Assembly (NCBI GenBank): GCA_023666965.1
Contig: JAMPAZ010000005.1
Coordinates: forward strand, 1 to 41,344
Direction of reading: 5' to 3'
Length of the DNA: 41,344 nucleotides
Origin: Muribaculum sp.
GTDB taxonomy: Bacteria; Bacteroidota; Bacteroidia; Bacteroidales; Muribaculaceae
A model generated the notes under the pieces. It was given only the letters and a program-made list of their open reading frames with translations. It was not told where the DNA came from and searched no databases. The translations under genes and the position numbers were made by a program. Positions 7,520 through 15,676 of this stretch are shown here, one piece after another (positions within the stretch are counted from its first letter, which is position 1; every line of letters starts with the position of its first letter).

Positions 7520-9518
7520 GAAGGTTGTAGGAAGGGACTATGCCAAGCTCTCCGGCCTTACTGAGGTTTTCGACTCCGGCATCTTTGTTGCCGAGACGCA
7601 TGTAGAGGTAGCCGCGGTTGTAATATGCTTCGCCGAGGTCGGGTTTCAGTTCTATGGCTTTTGAATATGCGCTCAGCGCGGAAGTCAAGTCGCCGGCTTC
7701 GACCAGCAGGTTGCCTTTATTGTAGTAGGCGAAAGCCGAACGCGGATCTAACTCTATGACTTTGTCTAAATCGTCCATGATTTCGGCCATCTTGGCTTTG
7801 GTCATTTGAGAGTCGAACCCGGGTATGGTCATTCCTTTGGCCGAATCGTTGCCGTCGGTTTGCATTCCATCGAGCTGCATCTGCTTAATCCGTGCATTTG
7901 CACGAAGGAAGTAAGCCATTGCGAAGTCGGGCTTAGCTTCCAATGCAAGACCGAGGTCGGCGATGGCGTGGGCATAGTCGTGAAGGGTGTAATAGTCCAT
8001 GGCCCGGCCAAAATAGTCGATGGCGCGAGGTTTGTGGGTCTGCAGATATGAGTTATAGTATTCGATAGATGCGAAATGCTTGGCGATTTGCTCCTCGTCG
8101 GAAATCTGTGGCTCACGGTTAGTGACCATGACTATGAATCGCAGCTGTCGAGTGGCGTTAATGTCATCGATCTCTTTGATATAGTATGGATTGCGCTTGA
8201 TCTCGTTTGTAAGGAGGTAATAGCTGAGGGTGAACGCCGGCTCAATTTCGACTTGAATCTTCCGGTCTTGTACACGGCCTTTGATTCCGGCAGTTTGGTA
8301 TTCTTCCTTAACTTGTGCGTTGTTGTCGATTGTGAGCAACGATTTGAATCTGTTGGCCACATCTTCTTGAGTTGTTTCGGGAGTGGCATCGGAATCTTCC
8401 GAGTCGTCGGACGCGGTGGCGGCCTTGGAAAGGGCTAATGATTTGTTATAGTCGCGTTCGGCTTGGCGCATGTTGCCTGTAGCTCGGTAGTCTTCGCAAC
8501 GGAGGAAGTATGCTCCGGCAAACGACGGATATGTGGCAATGACTTTGTTTATGTCATTGATGGAATTTTCGTAATCTCCGATTTCGTGGTAAAGCAGTGC
8601 ACGGTTGTATAGAGCCTTGTAGTTGTTGGGGTCGAGTTGGAGCACTTGTGTGAAGTCGTCAATGGCTTTGTTGTTGTCGTGAACTTCAGATCTTAAAAGC
8701 CCTCGATTGAACAGAGCCGCTTGGTTTATCGGGTCAAGCTGGATGGCGTAGTCGTAGTCGGCCATTGCACCGAAATAGTCATCGAGGTTATATCGGAGAA
8801 AAGCCCGGTTGACGAAGAATCCTGCGTATTGCGGCTGAAGTTTTATGGCTTCGTCCATGTCGGCGAGAGCATTCTCGAAATTACGCTCTGAGTTAATAGC
8901 AACGTCGGCACGGATAATGTAGGCGTTTGTATTGTTCTTGTTGATTGACAGGGCTTTCTCGACATCTGCCAAAGCGGCCACGGTGTCGCCCTTCTCCATG
9001 TATAGTCTGGCGCGGCCGACATATCCATTGTCGTATCGGGGATAATATTTCAGTAGAGTGGCGTAGGTGGCCTCGGCACTTTCATAGTCGTTTAGCTCTT
9101 CTTCCGCAAGAGCCTTATTAAGCAAAATACCGCGGCTCTCGGGGAGCTGTTCGAGGGCCACGGAATAGTCGTCGATGGCTTCTTTGGTGCGCCCTAAATT
9201 TTGACGGGCAACTCCGCGGACTTCGTAGGCATTGGTTATGAACGGGTTAAGCCGGATGGCTGTAGAGGCATCGTCTTCGGCTCCTCGATAGTCGTCGAGG
9301 CTGATTTTAGCAATTGCGCGGTAGAAGTAGGGCTGGGCCAGATACGGCTTGGCCTCAATGACTTTATTGAAGTATTGTATGGCGAGGACATAGTCCTCGA
9401 GGTATAGTGAGTTTTGTCCGATACGCATTACTTGCTCCGTGTTGATTTGGGCAAATGCATTGCCTCTGGCAAGTGAACATAAAAGGGCCAAAATCAGTAT
9501 ATATTTAAGACGTTTCAT
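7500..9518 (-). CDS. Exported tetratricopeptide-repeat protein
   Basis: This 672-residue protein has a signal peptide at about 1-24 (ending NAFAQ). Most of the rest is TPR repeats of about 34 residues, for example AYYNKGNLLVEAGDLTSALS and AYYNRGYLYMRLGNKD near the C-terminus and at least eight consecutive units in the first 340 residues. A non-TPR stretch of about 150 residues in the middle (roughly 345-500) separates two repeat blocks and may form a distinct domain. The likely role is a periplasmic or surface scaffold; the partner is unknown. I chose the ATG at 9518 because a canonical signal peptide follows it; the longer frame to 9563 adds residues that spoil it. A possible -7 box (TAACTTTA, 9565-9572) lies upstream on the minus strand. 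Confidence 0.9.
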   Translation of the reverse strand: MKRLKYILILALLCSLARGNAFAQINTEQVMRIGQNSLYLEDYVLAIQYFNKVIEAKPYLAQPYFYRAIAKISLDDYRGAEDDASTAIRLNPFITNAYEVRGVARQNLGRTKEAIDDYSVALEQLPESRGILLNKALAEEELNDYESAEATYATLLKYYPRYDNGYVGRARLYMEKGDTVAALADVEKALSINKNNTNAYIIRADVAINSERNFENALADMDEAIKLQPQYAGFFVNRAFLRYNLDDYFGAMADYDYAIQLDPINQAALFNRGLLRSEVHDNNKAIDDFTQVLQLDPNNYKALYNRALLYHEIGDYENSINDINKVIATYPSFAGAYFLRCEDYRATGNMRQAERDYNKSLALSKAATASDDSEDSDATPETTQEDVANRFKSLLTIDNNAQVKEEYQTAGIKGRVQDRKIQVEIEPAFTLSYYLLTNEIKRNPYYIKEIDDINATRQLRFIVMVTNREPQISDEEQIAKHFASIEYYNSYLQTHKPRAIDYFGRAMDYYTLHDYAHAIADLGLALEAKPDFAMAYFLRANARIKQMQLDGMQTDGNDSAKGMTIPGFDSQMTKAKMAEIMDDLDKVIELDPRSAFAYYNKGNLLVEAGDLTSALSAYSKAIELKPDLGEAYYNRGYLYMRLGNKDAGVENLSKAGELGIVPSYNLLKRMSR

Positions 9519-9642
9519 CGGCGATACTTTTATAATGTGGAATTTGTATGGGAAATTCACCATGTAAAGTTACTGCATAATGAGTTGTTAAAAAAACGTC
9601 CGCCCTCGTTTTGGCATTTATTTTTAAAAAAATAACATTATC

Positions 9643-10923
9643 ATGGCTCAAAAAGAGAAGATAGTAGTGGTCGGAGGAGGATTTGCGGGATTGAATCTTG
9701 TGAAGAAGCTTGACCGTACCCGTTATGAAGTGGTTCTTGTAGACAAAAATAACTATCATAGTTTCCCCCCGTTGTTTTATCAGGTGACATCTGCCGGGCT
9801 TGATCCGGCGAGTATTTCGTTTCCGTTCCGAAGGGAGATGCATAAGATGAAGAACCATCCGGAATACCATATCGGCGAGGTCAGCAGAATCAACACGGTA
9901 GAGAAAAAGGTGGTCACTCAATATGAGACAATCCATTATGACAAGCTCGTTTTGGCGGCCGGAACCGGGAACAATTTCTTCGGGATAAAGGATTTGTATA
10001 AATATGTCTACACGATGAAGAGTACGAGCGAGGCGCTTCGGTGCCGAAATGAGATACTTGACCGATTGGAGCGTGCCAGCATAGAAAAGGATCCGGAAGT
10101 CAGGAAGAAGTTGTTGAGTTTTGTAGTTATCGGCGGCGGTCCCGCCGGAGTTGAGGTGGCCGGAGCTATAGGGGAGATGAAGCGCTATATTATGAGCCGC
10201 GAATATCCATCAATCAATCCTGAGGAACTGCAGATTATCTTGATAGAAGGATCCGACAAATTATTGCGCACGATGAGCGAAACAGCATCGCGCTACGCTC
10301 TTGATGCCCTAAAGTCGTTGATGGTCAGCATTCGACTTAATAAAGTGATGAAGTCGTACGAGGATAATGTCATTACTTTTGCCGACGGATCGACGATTTA
10401 CTCTGAGATGGTGATATGGACAGCGGGCGTGACCGGCATAACGTTTACATTTGAAGGACGGGAACCAGAAATGAGTCGCGGCAACCGATTGGCAGTAGAT
10501 GAATATAATCGTGTGCAGGGTGTCGACGACGTGTTTGCGTTGGGCGACATTTCGAGCCATTCCGATGACCGTTATCCCGCCGGATGTCCGCAATTGGCGC
10601 AGGTGGCGATACAACAAGCCCGGACATTGGCGAAGAATCTTAACCGAGGAGAATTTGCCGATCCATTTAGTTATGTTGACAAGGGGTCGATGGCGACTAT
10701 CGGGCGTAACCGGGCAGTGGCCGATTTAAAGCATTTAAAGCTTACGGGCTGGATTGCTTGGATGGCCTGGATGTTTGTCCATCTCATGTCGATACTCGGA
10801 ATGCGCAATAAATTGACCGTTTTAGTCAATTGGACTTGGGCTTATTGGTCGTATCCGACATCGCTTCGGCTGATGCTGCATCCGGCGCGCTATCCTCTCC
10901 GTTCGCGCTGGGGCGAGCGATAA
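9643..10923 (+). CDS. ndh: Type II NADH dehydrogenase (NDH-2)
   Basis: This 426-residue flavoprotein oxidises NADH and passes electrons to the quinone pool without pumping protons. The FAD-binding GGGFAG lies at residues 11-16, and the NADH-binding VVIGGGPAGVE follows near residue 165. A late FAD contact, VFALGDIS, is followed by the quinone-side motif CPQLAQVAIQQ. The C-terminal 60 residues form an amphipathic tryptophan-rich membrane anchor (GWIAWMAWMF). Length and motif order match bacterial NDH-2. It is divergent from the TPR gene across a gap of about 120 bases and appears monocistronic. Confidence 0.93.
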   Translation: MAQKEKIVVVGGGFAGLNLVKKLDRTRYEVVLVDKNNYHSFPPLFYQVTSAGLDPASISFPFRREMHKMKNHPEYHIGEVSRINTVEKKVVTQYETIHYDKLVLAAGTGNNFFGIKDLYKYVYTMKSTSEALRCRNEILDRLERASIEKDPEVRKKLLSFVVIGGGPAGVEVAGAIGEMKRYIMSREYPSINPEELQIILIEGSDKLLRTMSETASRYALDALKSLMVSIRLNKVMKSYEDNVITFADGSTIYSEMVIWTAGVTGITFTFEGREPEMSRGNRLAVDEYNRVQGVDDVFALGDISSHSDDRYPAGCPQLAQVAIQQARTLAKNLNRGEFADPFSYVDKGSMATIGRNRAVADLKHLKLTGWIAWMAWMFVHLMSILGMRNKLTVLVNWTWAYWSYPTSLRLMLHPARYPLRSRWGER

Positions 10924-10961
10924 AAGGATGTTGTTTCGGGAGAGTGAAAATGTCCAAATAT

Positions 10962-13292
10962 TTATTCGGATTTAATGGCGTTGACGGGGTTGTCGAGTGC
11001 GGTGCGTCGTGAAAGAAAGACCACGCAGGCTAGGATGAGGGCCAGTACGCCAATTCCGGCAACAACGTAGTAAAGCGGCAAGTTTGCAGGCGAAATATTG
11101 AATCGCTCGAGCCATAAGCCTCCTGCCCACCAAGCCAATGCTACCCCGACGGCCACCGACGGCACCGCTATGATGGCCATGTCCCTGCATAGCAGTCGGA
11201 TTATGTCGGATGTCTCTGCCCCATTAATCTTTCGGATGGCTATCTCTTTGGAGCGTCGCTGAATCTCGTCGCGCACAAAGCCTATCAGACCCATAAGCAC
11301 GATGAAAAGGATGATGATGCTCGTGATGAGTATAATAGTCCGGAAGAACCGCACCTGTGTATAGCGGTTTGAAATTTGGGTGGGCATATCAGTGAACCAT
11401 GCACCGACCCCGGAGAAGGTCTCAGGAATCTCAGTGGCTAATTTTACCGCATTTTCGGCCACCGGTTCCTTGACTCTTAACGTGAGGGTGTAGAATCTGG
11501 GGTCATTGGCAGGAATGTTTATTGATGCGTATGGCATCACGGGTTGCATATAGTCGCCAATCACAAAGTCATTGACGACGCCGACAACCTTGTATATGTC
11601 GCCGCCGATATTGATTTCAGGAGGGGTACCTTCTGAGAATGCGCTGTCTACGTTCCAGTGCATCAATCGCATGAACTCTTCGTTGACCACGACTTCATTG
11701 TGCATGGTGTTTTCTACGTCGCGTCCTGCCACAAGGTGCATTCCCATAGTGTTGACAAACCCTGAAGCCGCGCTGTTGATACGCGTAGAGAAGAGCGCCT
11801 CATTGCTGCCATCCCAGACTAATTCTCCGGAATAGCCATAGACCGGAATGCTTTCAGTGCGGCTTACACTCTCTACGTAGGGCAGATTCTCAATATAATT
11901 CCATAGGGCCGACCTGTTTTCACCTATGTCATAGCAATTGCCGAATACGATGTGCGACGAGTCGTAGCCTAAGTCATGGTTGAGTACGGTTGAGTATTGG
12001 ACGGATACGATACAGAGCAGACATGAAACAAATGTAATGCCGACAAACTGGACGAAAAGCAACACCTTTTTCCATACGGAATTGTGCTCGGTGAACCGGC
12101 GGAACACCTGAGTGACAGGTATACGGCCGAACAGTCGGGCCGGAGGAAGTCCGCCTAAGAGGAGGAGTGCTAAGAATACGGCTAATATCGACCATCTGTA
12201 CTCTGAGAGAATCCATCTGACATTGACACTTTCTATGTACTCGATGTATTTCTGCACGTAGTATAGCACTACGGCGGCCACAATGGTGGATAGGATGAGG
12301 ATAATGGCTGTTTCGAGCAAGAACATTCCCGCGATGGCCGACGAGTTGGCTCCGCTACACTTGTAGACACCTATGGCCTTGGCTCGTTTCGACAACGACG
12401 CTATTGACATAAGCGCATAATTCAGAGCTGTCACCATGACTAATGCCAAGCCGAGAATCACGGATACTGCAAACAATACCTTTGTCGATTCGTAGCCGCG
12501 GTAAGTGTCGCTCAGGGGACGGATGAATATGTCGAGTTTTGTTCCGTTGCGTGGAGGCTGGATTTCATTGACGAGATTGGCTATGCGCTTGTTCAAATCG
12601 TCGGCATCCGTTCCGGGCGCGAGTCGGACATACGCCGGATATGAGTCGCCCCCGTTGAAGCCGTAATAGATCCACTGGCGATTAAGATAAGTGGGAAATG
12701 ACAGCACGGCACCCGGTCTAATGGACGAATTAAGCGGTGGCTCTTTATAGGTGCCTCTGACGGTCACGTCAATGTCGTTGAGTTTTATTGCCTTGCCGAT
12801 GGGATTGTCGTTGCCGAAAATCTCTTTGGCCGACCGTTCGCTTAGATAGACCACGTCCTGTATGGCCAAATCTTTGACGGGATTGCCTGCCAGGACCTCG
12901 ATGCCCAATGTCTCGAAGAATAGAGAGTCGGCCACTGTGGTTTGGCCTATTGGAATTTTTCTGCCTTCATATTCTACGTTGCCGCTTCTGTAAGAGGTCG
13001 ATACGGCGGCCACTACCTCGTTGGGGAAGTTCTCATATATTGCGCGGGCAGTAGGTCCGTAGGTCTGCTCCTGCGGCTCATGTACTTCACCCGTGTTGGT
13101 GAAGGAAAACTGCATGAAAATCTGGTATATGTCATTGCTCTGGCGGTAGCCTTTATCGTAATTTACAATGAAAAGAAACATGTCGAGCAAGAACACGCAC
13201 ATGGCCATGCCGAGTCCTAAAGACAGGACTTTGATGGCGGTGGACCATGGAGAATGGCGAAGCACCCTGACGATGTAATTTAATTTGTCCAT
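10962..13292 (-). CDS. FtsX/MacB-type ABC transporter permease
   Basis: This 776-residue inner-membrane permease has the duplicated Bacteroidetes layout: an N-terminal helix (about 18-40), a large periplasmic MacB_PCD domain, a first FtsX three-helix block (about 275-400), a second helix near 420 with another periplasmic domain, and a second FtsX block (about 660-775). Cytoplasmic coupling segments such as RRSKEIAIRKINGAE precede the last helices. Such proteins work as mechanotransmission pumps for lipoproteins, peptides or drugs. It follows the ATPase gene by 11 bases, so the two are co-transcribed. No HlyD or TolC partner lies nearby, so the outer-membrane route and substrate are unknown. 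Confidence 0.93.
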   Translation of the reverse strand: MDKLNYIVRVLRHSPWSTAIKVLSLGLGMAMCVFLLDMFLFIVNYDKGYRQSNDIYQIFMQFSFTNTGEVHEPQEQTYGPTARAIYENFPNEVVAAVSTSYRSGNVEYEGRKIPIGQTTVADSLFFETLGIEVLAGNPVKDLAIQDVVYLSERSAKEIFGNDNPIGKAIKLNDIDVTVRGTYKEPPLNSSIRPGAVLSFPTYLNRQWIYYGFNGGDSYPAYVRLAPGTDADDLNKRIANLVNEIQPPRNGTKLDIFIRPLSDTYRGYESTKVLFAVSVILGLALVMVTALNYALMSIASLSKRAKAIGVYKCSGANSSAIAGMFLLETAIILILSTIVAAVVLYYVQKYIEYIESVNVRWILSEYRWSILAVFLALLLLGGLPPARLFGRIPVTQVFRRFTEHNSVWKKVLLFVQFVGITFVSCLLCIVSVQYSTVLNHDLGYDSSHIVFGNCYDIGENRSALWNYIENLPYVESVSRTESIPVYGYSGELVWDGSNEALFSTRINSAASGFVNTMGMHLVAGRDVENTMHNEVVVNEEFMRLMHWNVDSAFSEGTPPEINIGGDIYKVVGVVNDFVIGDYMQPVMPYASINIPANDPRFYTLTLRVKEPVAENAVKLATEIPETFSGVGAWFTDMPTQISNRYTQVRFFRTIILITSIIILFIVLMGLIGFVRDEIQRRSKEIAIRKINGAETSDIIRLLCRDMAIIAVPSVAVGVALAWWAGGLWLERFNISPANLPLYYVVAGIGVLALILACVVFLSRRTALDNPVNAIKSE

Positions 13293-13303
13293 GGCGCTTG
13301 GTA

Positions 13304-13987
13304 TTAGATGTTAATAGGAGTCGATGAGACAATGTTGCCGTCGAATAGATTGACAATGCGCTTTGCGAATCCGGCATCGTGCAGGGAGTGGGTTACCATC
13401 ACGATGGTTGTGCCTTCGTTATTGAGTTCCTGCAGTAGGTTCATCACCTCTTTTCCGTTATTTGAGTCGAGGTTGCCGGTGGGTTCGTCGGCAAGGATAA
13501 GTTTGGGATTTGTTACTACGGCGCGTGCTATGGCTACGCGTTGTTGCTGTCCGCCGGAAAGTTGTTGCGGAAAGTGCTTGGCTCTATGGCTAATGTTCAT
13601 TCTGCTCAGTATGTCGTCTACGCGCTTTTTGCGCTCTTTTGCCTGCATACCGGTAAGGTATGTGAGCGGAAGCTCGATGTTTTCGCGTACTGTAAGTTCA
13701 TCGATCAGGTTGAAACTTTGGAATACGAAGCCGATGTTGCCTTTGCGCAGTCGGGTGCGGTCTTTTTCTTTGAGGGTGCTTACTTCTTGTCCCAACAGGC
13801 GATAGCTTCCGGAAGTAGGGTTGTCGAGAAGTCCGACGATATTCAAAAGGGTAGACTTTCCGCATCCTGAGGGTCCCATAATGGCAACGTATTCACCTTC
13901 ATCAACGCTGAAGTTGATGTTGTCCAATGCGATAGTCTCGATTTCCGAGGTCTTATAGATTCGGCTTAAGTCCTTGATTCGTATCAT
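13304..13987 (-). CDS. LolD/MacB-type ABC transporter ATP-binding protein
   Basis: This 227-residue ATPase has a complete set of motifs: Walker A GPSGCGKST (about 39-47), Q-loop in GFVFQSFNLI, signature LSGGQQQRVAIARA (about 142-155), Walker B LILADEPTGNLD (about 162-173) and H-loop VTHS. It powers the adjacent FtsX-type permease. It is the first gene of a two-gene operon. The leader is short, about 27 bases from the predicted sigma-54 start site. The start codon at 13987 opens directly on the MIRIKDLSRIY strand typical of the family. Confidence 0.95.
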   Translation of the reverse strand: MIRIKDLSRIYKTSEIETIALDNINFSVDEGEYVAIMGPSGCGKSTLLNIVGLLDNPTSGSYRLLGQEVSTLKEKDRTRLRKGNIGFVFQSFNLIDELTVRENIELPLTYLTGMQAKERKKRVDDILSRMNISHRAKHFPQQLSGGQQQRVAIARAVVTNPKLILADEPTGNLDSNNGKEVMNLLQELNNEGTTIVMVTHSLHDAGFAKRIVNLFDGNIVSSTPINI

Positions 13988-14024
13988 TCCTGTCTTAATT
14001 ATTGTTATTGTCTGCTAAATATTG

Positions 14025-14040
14025 AGCAAATACTGTGCCA
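14025..14040 (-). promoter_or_regulatory. Putative sigma-54 promoter of the ABC operon
   Basis: On the minus strand TGGCAC, five bases, TTGCT matches the -24/-12 consensus (TGGCAC-N5-TTGCW) at every scored position. The predicted start is near 14014, 27 bases before the ATPase ATG. No competing TAnnTTTG box is seen in that interval. Confidence 0.7.
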
Positions 14041-14083
14041 AAAGGATAAATGATTGATATACAAGGAAAAATCGTTTATGGAT

Positions 14084-14121
14084 TGTCCACATTCGGACAA
14101 GAGTGTCCGATTTTGCGGACG
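14084..14121. promoter_or_regulatory. Tandem TGTCC/GGACA dyads upstream of the sigma-54 promoter
   Basis: TGTCCACATTCGGACA (14084-14099) is a perfect 5-bp dyad. TGTCCGATTTTGCGGACG (14104-14121) is a second dyad with a spacing two bases longer. They lie about 45-80 bases upstream of the -24 element, where NtrC/AtoC-type activators usually bind. I read them as activator sites; no activator gene is in the window. Confidence 0.6.
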
Positions 14122-14295
14122 ATGCCTGTCTTTCCAGACTAATATTGCCGGCGATTTAGCGGTCGAGAAATGTAAGTGGAGGATATGGCTTTGAACTTAT
14201 TTCAAGAAGAGTCGTTATAAAGATATGAAACGGCATTTTTCTGGCTTCATTAAAAAAGCCTGACTACAAAAAGAAATGTAGCCGATTTTCAATGT

Positions 14296-14328
14296 CCCGC
14301 GACCATGCCCCATGGCGCGGGCTTTTTT
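14296..14328 (+). terminator. Strong hairpin with U-tract facing the plus strand
   Basis: CCCGCGACCATG pairs with CATGGCGCGGG and is followed by CTTTTTTG. It is a textbook intrinsic terminator on the plus strand, yet no plus-strand gene ends here. Confidence 0.65.
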
Positions 14329-14356
14329 GTAAAAAGTCGTGACTTTGTAGCCGATT

Positions 14357-14387
14357 AAGAGCCCATTCCTTATCGAATGGTCTCTTA
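14357..14387 (-). terminator. Hairpin at the end of the DUF4919 gene
   Basis: AAGAGCCCATTC and GAATGGTCTCTT form a stem with one internal mismatch, starting at the stop codon. There is no strong U-tract, so termination strength is uncertain. Confidence 0.4.
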
Positions 14388-15143
14388 AAGGGAGGCTTCC
14401 TCTGCGGGGGCTTGTTGCGCTTCTTCGGGATATTTGCGGTAATATTCCTGAAGCATGTAGAGGATGTTGAAGTAAAATCCCGTCGGAGCGTTTTTCTTAT
14501 CGGCGACCGGCTCGACCGTTATATAGTCGTAGTAAGGGGGGCGGTCTTCATGCGACTTGACGATATAGTCCTGAAAATTCAGCAGATTGTACTCATGCTG
14601 AGGATTTATGACTATCCAGGCATTTTCTTCGTCGGCTCCGGTGCCGGTCGAGACAATGGCTTCGAGTATGTGGTTGAGTTTATATTGCCAAATGTTTGCC
14701 AAGTTGTTTTTCTGCTTTTCGCGGTATGCATAGATCAAGAACGACATCTGTCGGAGGTCAAACGGATCGTCTTTCAGCGACAGTTCTGCATAGTGGATGA
14801 TGGTGTCGCATTCGGCGTGTGTATGTTTGTCGCGATAATAAAGTTCTTCAACTTTTGAGCTGTATTCGCTTCGCCGATATGGGTTGTAATCTTCCTGAAA
14901 CAGGTAGCCGAGGTACAGGTGACGGAACTGATCGTGGTCCATGACGGTGTCGCGGGTCTCAAACAGCTTCATCAACTTAGGATAGTAGTATTTCGATGCC
15001 GGATCGGTGACGGCCGCTTTAATTGCCTCCATGTCGGGTTTTTCGCGGACGAGCTTCTGAGAAGCGGGACGTCCGGCGGTAAGCGTAATCAAAGACAATG
15101 CGAATACCGCAATCGAAACAAGGAACGTATATATTTTTTTCAT
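14385..15143 (-). CDS. DUF4919-like exported protein
   Basis: This 252-residue protein has a signal peptide at about 1-22. The body reads like the Bacteroidales DUF4919 family: HLYLGYLFQEDYNPYRRS, DPFDLRQMSFLIYAYREK and VINPQHEYNLLNFQDY. The function of this family is not known to me; the helical, TPR-like DPFDLR segment hints at a scaffold. I chose the ATG at 15143 because the lysine-rich signal peptide begins there; the frame upstream to 15200 adds residues with no signal character. A minus-strand -7 box (TAACTTTG, 15198-15205) would give a leader of about 50 bases. Confidence 0.8.
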   Translation of the reverse strand: MKKIYTFLVSIAVFALSLITLTAGRPASQKLVREKPDMEAIKAAVTDPASKYYYPKLMKLFETRDTVMDHDQFRHLYLGYLFQEDYNPYRRSEYSSKVEELYYRDKHTHAECDTIIHYAELSLKDDPFDLRQMSFLIYAYREKQKNNLANIWQYKLNHILEAIVSTGTGADEENAWIVINPQHEYNLLNFQDYIVKSHEDRPPYYDYITVEPVADKKNAPTGFYFNILYMLQEYYRKYPEEAQQAPAEEASL

Positions 15144-15197
15144 GTCGTTGGCGTTTTTGTTCAGGGTAGGAGCTGAAGGTCTCCCAATGCAACTGAG

Positions 15198-15205
15198 CAA
15201 AGTTA
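15198..15205 (-). promoter_or_regulatory. Promoter -7 box of the DUF4919 gene
   Basis: Minus-strand TAACTTTGC matches TAnnTTTG. No clear -33 TTTG. Between here and the mobile element at 15321, about 115 AT-rich bases carry nothing recognisable. Confidence 0.5.
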
Positions 15206-15317
15206 CTGAAAAAAAGCGACCGATGAAAGCATGGTTGGATGGCAGTTGGCTACGCTAACCGCTAAAATAACCCAAATCATCGTAAATTAACTTAATATTA
15301 TCCGTTTTATTGGTCGT

Positions 15318-15676
15318 TAAGAGCCTGTCCCATAATATCTGTTAAGTCTGAGGCGGTCAGCCATTGAGTAGATTTATTCGTGAGATGAGGGAGTGTACTT
15401 GACGTACACGACCGAAGAACACGGATAAAGATGCCAATGGATGGCCGAGGCGAAAGTAATTAGCCATCGTTTCTGACTGGCGTTGAGGAAAGATAATGAT
15501 TTCATGCATGAATAATGCAGTGGGACAAGGAAAATTACTTTTGCTTCGCATCTCCCAGGCGCTTTTGAAGCCGGCGCATGGTCACAATGCCACAGCATTG
15601 CTCCCTCACACCGACTCCAAAATCACTCCGAGATATGCGACCTCAGCGTTAACATATATTATGGGACAGGCTCTAA
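15318..15676. mobile_element. 353-bp MITE-like element with TAA target duplication
   Basis: The ends GAGCCTGTCCCATAATAT (from 15321) and its inverted copy (to 15673) extend imperfectly to about 37 bases, through GTTAA and CTGAGG. Both sides are flanked by TAA (15318-15320 and 15674-15676), a 3-bp target duplication. Three-base TNA duplications are known for the IS1031 group of the IS5 family, so this may be a non-autonomous relative. There is no transposase-size frame inside; the interior includes a GTGTAC/GTACAC hairpin. The right end lies in the stop codon of the neighbouring pgpH-like gene. Confidence 0.75.

Larger units (their letters stand above)
13988..14384. other. Regulatory intergenic region upstream of the ABC operon
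   Basis: This 397-base gap holds the sigma-54 promoter, the two dyads, and near the DUF4919 end several hairpins (14296-14328, AAAGTCGTGACTTT near 14333, 14357-14387). The decamer GTAGCCGATT occurs twice (about 14277 and 14347). No coding region is supported. Confidence 0.6.

Noticed and set aside
15357-15598. Small reading frames inside the 353-bp element
   Set aside because: They are short, overlap each other in several frames, and show no transposase motif.
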